In this document: positions 57,848 to 64,000 of the stretch, in pieces
Layout: every line of letters starts with the position of its first letter
Position numbering within the stretch: position 1 is the first letter of the stretch
DNA from: Plasticicumulans acidivorans
Lineage (GTDB): Bacteria; Pseudomonadota; Gammaproteobacteria; Competibacterales; Competibacteraceae
Direction of reading: 5' to 3'
Length of the DNA stretch: 64,000 nucleotides
Assembly: GCF_003182095.1 (NCBI RefSeq)
Contig: NZ_QGTJ01000009.1
Location: 23,436 to 87,435, forward strand
Notes under the pieces: model-generated
Database searches by the model: none
What the model was told of the DNA's origin: nothing
What the model saw: the letters and a program-made list of their open reading frames with translations, nothing else
Program-made: the position numbers and the translations under genes

Positions 57848-57955
57848 CTCGCTGTCGCCCTTGTCGTTGGGAACCAGCTTGACCTTGACGTTGAGCGTCA
57901 GGGTGCGAAGCGTGCCGGTGAAGCCGTCTTTCTCTGCGGTGAAGGTGCTAGCCAT
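57848..57955 (-). pseudogene. DUF736 gene, 3'-truncated
   Basis: ATG at 57955 with a GAAAGGAGAAA ribosome site begins MASTFTAEKDGFTGTLRTLT and continues NVKVKLVPNDKGDSEN, matching the conserved start of DUF736 proteins of conjugative elements for about 36 codons. It then turns into unrelated sequence (LDTGTFLICLRP). Full-length members are about 100 residues, so the gene is cut at the element's edge. Confidence 0.8.
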
Positions 57956-57991
57956 GATGTTTCTCCTTTCGGGTTGAACAAGGTCGCGCCA

Positions 57992-58202
57992 GTGCGTCCT
58001 TGTTGTGATCCGGCCGGCGGGGGATGGGCTGGCCGCACCGCGCAGCGGTCGCAACACCGTGGAGAACCTGGAAGCGAAAAGAATTTGTCCCGCGAGGAAT
58101 GCGCGCAGCGCAGGGGAAATTGTTTTCGCTGGAAGGTTGCGGCCATGAAGCCCAAGGCGCAGCCGCTCCCTCGCCAGGATTCACGACAAGCCAAGGACGC
58201 AC
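57992..58202. ncRNA. Candidate multibranched structured RNA
   Basis: A closed, fully nested set of helices. Closing helix: 57992-58002 with 58192-58202 (11 bp, perfect), 58006-58011 with 58177-58183 (one bulge), 58016-58024 with 58167-58175. Inside it are three hairpins: 58037-58041/58045-58049; 58065-58094/58109-58138 (30-nt arms with a symmetric GGA/GGA loop); and 58139-58143/58162-58166, the last two directly adjacent. One G-U pair in the closing helix slightly favours the plus strand as transcript. No family name is claimed. Confidence 0.5.
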
Positions 58203-58650
58203 AGGCCGCCCGCTCCCGAATGGAGACGTGGCCGACTCGGCATCCCCGCGTGACGGCTTCACCGGCTTGCACCCTGACACTGGCAAGGCCAACACCCCAA
58301 CGACAAGCGAGAACGCTCCTTGCCGCAGATTGCGGCGACGGGCTTGAGGCGTGGCATGGATGCTCCGTAGCGAGGCCGGGTGGCATGTCGGTGAACCGCC
58401 CTTCGTGACGTACAGGCGCGAACCGCCAGCGTCGAGGACGGCACGCTTTGGCACAACCTGCCGCAGCAAGCCGGGGCGTAGCCCGACAAGCCTTGCTACG
58501 GCAACCTTTGTGTGGCGCAAGCACGCCGTAGCACACAGGTGCACGATGCTCCGGTGCCATCAAGCGTGCGTGAAAGCAATGGCCACTCACCGGCATGATG
58601 AACCTTGGCTGGCCAATGGTATATCGTCATGGTTTCAGAGATTTACGGAT
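58203..58650. other. Gene-poor stretch with further stem-loops before the SIR2 gene
   Basis: 448 nt with open frames on both strands but no ribosome site or recognisable product. Further helices: GCCGC-AGATT-GCGGC at 58322-58336 and GCTACGGC (58495-58502) with GCCGTAGC (58525-58532). It may extend the structured RNA to the left. Composition switches from GC-rich to AT-rich at about 58600, where the SIR2 gene begins. Confidence 0.45.
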
Positions 58651-61083
58651 ATGGAGGCTACCTTGAGTTCCGATGATTTCCCTACGGTATTTGATCCTTC
58701 TAGTTGCGTTATTTTTCTCGGAGCAGGTTTCTCCGCCGACTCGACAAACAAGGCAAATGGCTGCCCCCCTGTTGGAGACGGGTTAAACAAAGCGATAAAA
58801 GAGCTGGCAAATATCCCAGCAGACGAGCCTTCTGATTTTACCGATTCGGCAGGGTATGCCATATCGCAGAAGCTTGACCTATTTAGCTTGCTTGAAGGGC
58901 TTTACACTATTAGAAAACTCACGGATTCTCAGCGAAAAATCCTGTCTTTGCCTTGGCGGAGAATATACACAACAAATTACGACAATTCGGTTTCTGTCTT
59001 CAGGGCGGAGAAGAATGGAAACGCCAGCGGGGATATTTTTGACCTGACAGACGATCCGCCTCGGCAGCTCCGCAAAGGTGTCGTCGTCCATCTGCATGGA
59101 TCAATTGCCAAGTGTCAACCGGACAACCTAGATCAGTCGCTTGTCTTAACTCGTCGCTCATACGTAGAGCAGAGAGTTAAGAAATCCCTTTGGTGGGATT
59201 GGTTTGATCGGGATATCAAAACTTCACAGTACGTATTTTTCCTCGGGTATGACATAAACGATTTTGAACCCGCAAGCTATTTAATTAAATATCCAGGCAT
59301 GGAGGGGAGGCGGCACTTTATTCTGAGAAATCCCAAGAGTCCGATAATTGCATCAAAGCTAGTGGACTATGGTGTGCGACATTCGTTTGAGCTGACGGGG
59401 TTCGTAGATAGACTGGATCGAGCTAAAGTTGAGGCAACCCCGGCTCACGAAAGAGAACTGAGTTCTTTTCGTTATGTTGATCTCTCAAAAGATAATAAGC
59501 TGCCATCAAAGCCAACTTCCGCTGAAATTCAAGAACTGCTTGCATTCGGCAGAATCAGATTTGATGCCATAAGGTCATCTTTTCCCAAGTCGGAATACGT
59601 TGTAATCAGGGCAAGTTCGCTGGATGCATGCAAGAATGCGTTAGAAGAAAACAAAACACTTGTTATTCATAGCAAAATTGGAAATGGGAAAACAATTGTC
59701 AGCGATGAGTTGAAAATTGTGTTGTCGCAAGAAGGACGCCGCTGCTTTATATTGAGAGATAACATTTCTCCGCTCCCTCAGGACATCGAATTCCTGAAGG
59801 GTATTGATGCACCAGTAATATTTTTCCCCAACTACGATAGTGCGATTGCAAATATTCATTTGTTTGACGGACTATCTGAGAACTCAAGATATGTCGTGGA
59901 ACTATCATCCAGCACACTACAGGTTAGGATGCAAGAGGTTCACAGCAGGCTCCGAGGTAAGATAGCTAGGATTGGAATTGATAGATTAGATCAAGACGAT
60001 GCGACTGCTCTTGTTGAGCTACTTGGGAAAGCCGGGCTTACTGCTCTTTCCCGTGCTGTCGATATTCGTGAAGGAATAGAGTTTCGCGATTTTTTGCTAA
60101 AATCTTACGATTATCCAGAGATTGCGAAGCGGCTAAGATCTGTTATTGATCCGCTGCTTCAAAATGCTCCGGCAAGAAGATTGATATGCATTAGCTCAAT
60201 ATTGAAATCAGCCGGCCTTCCTGTTGATGTCGGATTTATCGAAGATGTCACCGGAGAAGATCCCTATGCAATATTGAGTGGCTTGGGAGAGAGCGTTCTT
60301 GAGTTAATGGCGTACAGCATGGATAAGCTTGAGCCCCACTCATCGGTTCTGTCCGAACACATATTGCAGAAGTATGTTGACTCCAAAGATTTTGTCGGAA
60401 TTATCTTTGATCTCACCGCAGAGGCGGCGCGCCGAATTGATGAGGCACATGATTTTTCTTCGGAGCGGTTTCGCAGGGCGCGAGCACTTCTTTCGGCAGT
60501 GATTCGATTTGGATTTGTTAATTCAATTATCGGGCAAGCCGCCGACAAGCGGAAAACAATAGGAAAACTTTATGAATCATGCCGCCGTGATGCGTTAATT
60601 GAAAAGGAGCCTTTGTTTTGGCTTCAATACAGCATATTTTGGCAGGATGAGCCTCGATGGGACTTGGCTGAATCGCATATGGCTGAGGCATATTCGCGTG
60701 GAGCCGCACGCCCTAACTTCAAGACCTTTCAGCTTGATACAAATTATCTTGGGCTGCTGTGCGACCTGGAGCTATTTTTTTCCAATGTGGGGCAGCCCGT
60801 TGCCAGATTTGAAAAGCTTACTGGAATCATGGAAACCTGCCGCGCCATGATTGACGACGGAAATCACAGGAATCACGTAATAAAGGCATTTCTCAAATTA
60901 GAGCCAATGATTTCCAAGCGAAAAGGTGATTTTACTGATGTGCAATGCACAGCTCTTTGCTATAGTTTGAATTTGGTCGCGGAAAAGTTGGCCGCCTTGC
61001 CTACAAACGAGAAGGCACTCTGGGGGACTGAGCCATGCAGAATGAGTATCGAAAATTGTATTCGCATATTGACACGGCAGTAA
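58651..61083 (+). CDS. SIR2-domain / P-loop NTPase protein, probable anti-phage defence
   Basis: 810 residues from the ATG at 58651; ribosome site weak, an in-frame ATG at 58579 is possible. N-terminal SIR2 NADase-type domain: FLGAGFSAD (22-30), TTNYD (107-111), HLHGS with catalytic-type His149 (147-151) and FLGYDIND (197-204). A P-loop follows at 341-348 (SKIGNGKT, first Gly of the canonical motif replaced by Ser). The long helical C-terminus has no named motif. This architecture is that of SIR2-STAND defence proteins such as Avs5, which deplete NAD on infection; that function is inferred. Strongly AT-richer than its neighbours; sits alone between mobile-element genes. Confidence 0.85.
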   Translation: MEATLSSDDFPTVFDPSSCVIFLGAGFSADSTNKANGCPPVGDGLNKAIKELANIPADEPSDFTDSAGYAISQKLDLFSLLEGLYTIRKLTDSQRKILSLPWRRIYTTNYDNSVSVFRAEKNGNASGDIFDLTDDPPRQLRKGVVVHLHGSIAKCQPDNLDQSLVLTRRSYVEQRVKKSLWWDWFDRDIKTSQYVFFLGYDINDFEPASYLIKYPGMEGRRHFILRNPKSPIIASKLVDYGVRHSFELTGFVDRLDRAKVEATPAHERELSSFRYVDLSKDNKLPSKPTSAEIQELLAFGRIRFDAIRSSFPKSEYVVIRASSLDACKNALEENKTLVIHSKIGNGKTIVSDELKIVLSQEGRRCFILRDNISPLPQDIEFLKGIDAPVIFFPNYDSAIANIHLFDGLSENSRYVVELSSSTLQVRMQEVHSRLRGKIARIGIDRLDQDDATALVELLGKAGLTALSRAVDIREGIEFRDFLLKSYDYPEIAKRLRSVIDPLLQNAPARRLICISSILKSAGLPVDVGFIEDVTGEDPYAILSGLGESVLELMAYSMDKLEPHSSVLSEHILQKYVDSKDFVGIIFDLTAEAARRIDEAHDFSSERFRRARALLSAVIRFGFVNSIIGQAADKRKTIGKLYESCRRDALIEKEPLFWLQYSIFWQDEPRWDLAESHMAEAYSRGAARPNFKTFQLDTNYLGLLCDLELFFSNVGQPVARFEKLTGIMETCRAMIDDGNHRNHVIKAFLKLEPMISKRKGDFTDVQCTALCYSLNLVAEKLAALPTNEKALWGTEPCRMSIENCIRILTRQ

Positions 61084-61117
61084 TACCATCAATCTTCGTC
61101 GGCAGCGTAGTCTAGAT

Positions 61118-61143
61118 AGCGCCTCGGCCTGAACCGAGGCGCT
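61118..61143. terminator. Stem-loop between SIR2 gene and parB
   Basis: Perfect 10-bp stem AGCGCCTCGG / CCGAGGCGCT with a 6-nt loop, in the 75-nt gap between the convergent SIR2 and parB genes. No T-run on either strand, but position suggests a shared transcript end. Confidence 0.5.
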
Positions 61144-61158
61144 GGCCTGCAATGAAGA

Positions 61159-63192
61159 TCAAGCCGCCAATACCTCGATCTGCTCATCCTCCACAACGAC
61201 GGCTTTCTCCGCATTCTTCGATTCTGCTCTCTGCGGACTTTCCGCCGTGAGCACGGCGGGCATCCAGCCCGTACCACCGGCCAGCCGTTCCGCTTCGCTG
61301 GCAATGTCGGCCTTCTTCAACTTCGCCAGCCGGGCAGCGTGCGACGGTGCGAACTCGCCCACGGCTTCCAGAATCGCGGCCTTCGGCACATGCTGGAAGT
61401 AGCCGTCTGCGGTGGGCTGCCACCATGCGGCCATGTCCAGCCCCACGGCCTGCGCCAGTTCCGCGCCCGGCTGGTGCGCCGTGGCGCGAGGCGTCACCAC
61501 GTCCACGGTCGCCGCTGCGCATACCGCCAGCAGCCGCACCAGTTCGCCTTGCTCCATCACCAGCAGCGCGGCGAACAGTTCGGCGCTGTCCTGCGGCAGC
61601 GCTTCGCCCGCGAGCTGCTGCAACTCGCGCAGGGCCACGGCGGCGGGCGACTCGGGCCAGTCGGGGGCCATGCCTTCCAGCCGGTCTTGCACTTTCAGGC
61701 TCACGCCCAGCGGCAGGTCGTGGCCGTAGTGGTTGTCCTGCAAGACGCTCTGCACCATGCCATGCACCAGCGCGGCCAGCGCGACGTGCGGATGCCGGGC
61801 GACTTCGATTTGCAGCGCGGCGGTGCGGTGCGCGCTCAACCGCTGCGCCAGCCGGTCGGACAGGCTCGCGGCCTTGGGCTGTTCTGCGTCCTCGCCTTCG
61901 TCGTCGTTCCCGGCTTCGCCTTCCGCGCCGCCGAAACCCTGCCGCAAGCGTTCCAGCGTGCGCAGCGCCTTGGCTTCGGCTTCGCGCAGCAGCCCGCGAT
62001 GAATCACGGCTTCGCCGCTGCGGTCGAGGGTGACGATGGCACCGGCCACGGCGCGCACATCCGGGGCGTAGCCCTGCAAGGCTTCCTCCACGGCTTGCAG
62101 TTCCCCGGCGACCTGTTCGCGGCGCGGTTCCAGCGCCTCGGTCTTGTCCTCGTCCTCGGCGTCGTAGGCGTCTTCCAGTTCGGCGTCGATCTTGTCGAGG
62201 CGGGTTCGCAGCGAGGCGATGCGGCGGGCTTCGCGGGCGTTCGGTTCGCGGCGCTGGCGCGGCGCGTTCTGGAACGCCTGCCGCTCGGCATAGCTCATGT
62301 GCGGTACGGCTTCCACCCACGCCCAACCCTCGGCGCGCACGTCCCCGGCCAGTGCATCCAGCTTGCCACGCACCAGCGATTCCAGCAGCGCGGCGTCGGT
62401 CAGGTAGGTTCCGGCATCGCCTTCCGCGAACAGGTCGCGGCGGATACCGCCGCCCGCCGCCGTGTAGGCATCCAGCCCGGCGAAGCGCACCAGCGGATGC
62501 GTGACGTCGATTTCGCGTTCGGTCAGGCGTTCGCGCAGCGCGGACGCTCCACGCTGCCATTCGGGCGCACCGTAGAACGCGCTTTCCTGCGCGGCGTGGT
62601 CGTCGGTGATGGTCAGGGCCATCAACTGTTCCAGCGTGACGGCTCCGTCCCGGTAGTCGGCCAGCAGGCGCGGCGAGACGCTGGCGAGTTTGAGACGGCG
62701 CTGCACCACCAGCGGGGTCACGCCGAAGTCGGCGGCAATGTCTTCGATGGGGCGGCCTTCCTTGACCAGCGCGGCGAACGCCTCGAATTGGTCGGCCGGG
62801 TGCATCTGCTCGCGCAGCAGGTTTTCCGCGAGGCTGACGGTACGGGCCGAAGCGTCGGGCACCAGCAGGCACGCCACTTCGTAGTCGGCAGGGATGCGCT
62901 TCTTCTTCGCCAGCAGCTTCAAGGCGGTCAGGCGGCGGTCGCCGGCCACCACTTCGTAATGCTCGCCATCAGCGGCAAGGATGACGACGAGGTTTTGCAG
63001 CGGGCCGACGCGGGCAATGCTCGCGGCCAGTTCGGGGATGGACATGCGCGAGGTCGTCCGCGCGTTGCGCTTGGAGCGGCGCGGCAGCAACTGCGAGAGC
63101 GGAACCAAAATCAGGTTCTTGCTCGGGTCGGCCACTTCCAGCGGCGCGGCGGTTTCGATGGCGATGGTTTCGGTTTTCAGGACGGCGTTCAT
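61159..63192 (-). CDS. parB: ParB/RepB/Spo0J-family protein of a mobile element
   Basis: 677 residues with an AAGGAG site. N-terminal ParB nuclease-like domain (LVPLSQLLPRRSKRNARTT start, HYEVVAGDRRLTALKLL, SLAENLLREQMHPADQFEAF) and a KorB-type helix-turn-helix (IEDIAADFGVTPLVVQRRLKLA), then a long acidic C-terminal extension with DEDEGED-like runs. Such long ParB proteins accompany DUF932 and DUF736 genes in integrative conjugative elements and large plasmids. 79 nt after the DUF932 gene. Confidence 0.92.
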   Translation of the reverse strand: MNAVLKTETIAIETAAPLEVADPSKNLILVPLSQLLPRRSKRNARTTSRMSIPELAASIARVGPLQNLVVILAADGEHYEVVAGDRRLTALKLLAKKKRIPADYEVACLLVPDASARTVSLAENLLREQMHPADQFEAFAALVKEGRPIEDIAADFGVTPLVVQRRLKLASVSPRLLADYRDGAVTLEQLMALTITDDHAAQESAFYGAPEWQRGASALRERLTEREIDVTHPLVRFAGLDAYTAAGGGIRRDLFAEGDAGTYLTDAALLESLVRGKLDALAGDVRAEGWAWVEAVPHMSYAERQAFQNAPRQRREPNAREARRIASLRTRLDKIDAELEDAYDAEDEDKTEALEPRREQVAGELQAVEEALQGYAPDVRAVAGAIVTLDRSGEAVIHRGLLREAEAKALRTLERLRQGFGGAEGEAGNDDEGEDAEQPKAASLSDRLAQRLSAHRTAALQIEVARHPHVALAALVHGMVQSVLQDNHYGHDLPLGVSLKVQDRLEGMAPDWPESPAAVALRELQQLAGEALPQDSAELFAALLVMEQGELVRLLAVCAAATVDVVTPRATAHQPGAELAQAVGLDMAAWWQPTADGYFQHVPKAAILEAVGEFAPSHAARLAKLKKADIASEAERLAGGTGWMPAVLTAESPQRAESKNAEKAVVVEDEQIEVLAA

Positions 63193-63271
63193 GGTGATGA
63201 CTCCTTGCGGTTAGGGATGCAGCAGCGAGAGAAGCGGCAAGGGCTGCTGCCTGCCCCTGCCGCGTGGGGAT

Positions 63272-64000
63272 TCAGGCTTTCAACTGGCGCATGCCATCGG
63301 CCAGTAGCCAAAGCGCACGGTTGAGGCGGATGTTCTGGTCGATGCCCTGCACCGGGCGGGTTTGTTGGCGGCGTCCGTTGGCGCTGCGCCCGCGCAGGCC
63401 GCCTTGGGTCAGGTTCTCTTGCGTGCGGTTGAACACGCTCCACAAGTCCGGGCGGCGGTCATCGAAGCGGCGCGGCATCAGGATTTGCGATTCCGTGATG
63501 GGCGCGGGCTTGTCGGGGTCGTCGTACTTGAGGGCCAGCGCGGCGCGGGCGAACACTTCGGATTCGCCATCGTTCAAGGTGATGGCGCGCATGGAATCGC
63601 GGGATTCCTGCACGCGGTCGAAGCCTCTCAACACTTCGTAAGCGCCTTCGATGACGGAACCGGCCACGTCGCCTTTGTGGGGCACGCGCACATCGGCCAC
63701 GGTGTCGCCGCAGACAAGGCCATTGCTGCACACGAACCGGAACATGCCCGCGAGCATTTGGTAAGAACTGGTGCCGTCGTGCGAATTGAGAAGCACGATT
63801 TCATTTGCTTCCGCGCCGTTGATCTGGCTGGCGTGGCGCAGGCGCAGCATGTGTTTGGTGTAGTCGCGGCGGTCGTCGTGGCGCACGCGGGTCTGTGCTG
63901 CCATGAAGGGTTCAAACCCTTCCTTGCGCAGTTCCGCCAGCACGGCGGCGGTCGGGATATAGGCGTACCGCTCGGAACGGCTTTCGTGCGGGGCGTCCGC
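63272..64000 (-). CDS. DUF932 protein (5' end beyond window)
   Basis: 243 codons visible, open to the right edge (the frame reads ADAPHESRSERYAYIPTAAV at the border). Conserved DUF932 features: YTKHMLRLRHA, NEIVLLNSHDGTSSYQM, MFRFVCSNGLVCGD and VADVRVPHKG. Phage/plasmid family (LGT_TIGR03299-like) with unknown activity, regularly upstream of parB in conjugative elements. Confidence 0.9.
   Translation of the reverse strand, partial: ADAPHESRSERYAYIPTAAVLAELRKEGFEPFMAAQTRVRHDDRRDYTKHMLRLRHASQINGAEANEIVLLNSHDGTSSYQMLAGMFRFVCSNGLVCGDTVADVRVPHKGDVAGSVIEGAYEVLRGFDRVQESRDSMRAITLNDGESEVFARAALALKYDDPDKPAPITESQILMPRRFDDRRPDLWSVFNRTQENLTQGGLRGRSANGRRQQTRPVQGIDQNIRLNRALWLLADGMRQLKA

Noticed and set aside
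57948..58544. Long open frames on both strands across the gap beside DUF736
   Set aside because: Translations lack motifs and a ribosome site, and the DNA has strong nested inverted pairing, so a structured RNA explains it better. A conserved hypothetical protein is not strictly excluded.

Overview
The window is a GC-rich (roughly two-thirds GC by eye) proteobacterial chromosome segment. Gene families and gene order resemble those of E. coli and other gamma/betaproteobacteria, but the species cannot be fixed from this sequence. It is essentially an aromatic-acid catabolic island followed by an efflux operon, a conserved five-gene MoxR/vWA cassette and the edge of a conjugative-type mobile element.

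Left part (1-10300): a 3-phenylpropionate/cinnamate operon on the minus strand, in transcription order hcaE-hcaF-hcaC-hcaB-mhpB1-hcaD-mhpD1-mhpF1-mhpE1. The dihydroxylation genes and the meta-cleavage genes sit in one transcription unit. Divergent on the plus strand are hcaR (LysR activator) and the ring-cleavage hydrolase mhpC1. Together they take phenylpropionate through a dihydrodiol and a catechol to ring cleavage, hydrolysis, hydration, aldol cleavage and acetyl-CoA.

10300-19540: a periplasmic multicopper oxidase with four 34-residue Met/His repeats, an AraC regulator, an SBF-type symporter, then benABCD (benzoate to catechol) with a divergent LysR gene. A perfect ATAC-N7-GTAT site overlaps that LysR gene's ribosome binding site. 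No catechol-degrading genes are in the window.

19540-27060: a lipoprotein, a thioesterase, an AT-rich island with a YaaW-family gene and an unknown partner, a secreted protein, and an alkylation-repair operon ada-2OG oxygenase-alkA.

27060-39740: an mhp operon on the minus strand (mhpC2-mhpA-mhpB2-mhpD2-mhpF2-mhpE2), continuing into a branched-chain-amino-acid-type ABC transporter (binding protein, permease, fused permease-ATPase, ATPase). It is controlled by divergent mhpR, with a good match to the E. coli MhpR operator. The mhpF-mhpE pairs of the two operons are about 99.5 percent identical in DNA and identical in protein where both are visible, while the mhpB, mhpC and mhpD pairs are clearly diverged.

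39740-56411: an RND efflux operon (adaptor, pump, outer-membrane channel), then a five-gene cassette matching E. coli yehI-yehL-yehM-yehP-yehQ (DUF4132, MoxR ATPase, DUF5682, vWA, SWIM zinc finger).

56412-64000: an FkbM methyltransferase, then a junction with a mobile element. This part holds a truncated DUF736 gene, a long gene-poor stretch able to fold into an elaborate multibranched RNA, an AT-richer SIR2 plus P-loop NTPase gene (likely anti-phage defence cargo), and the element's ParB and DUF932 genes.
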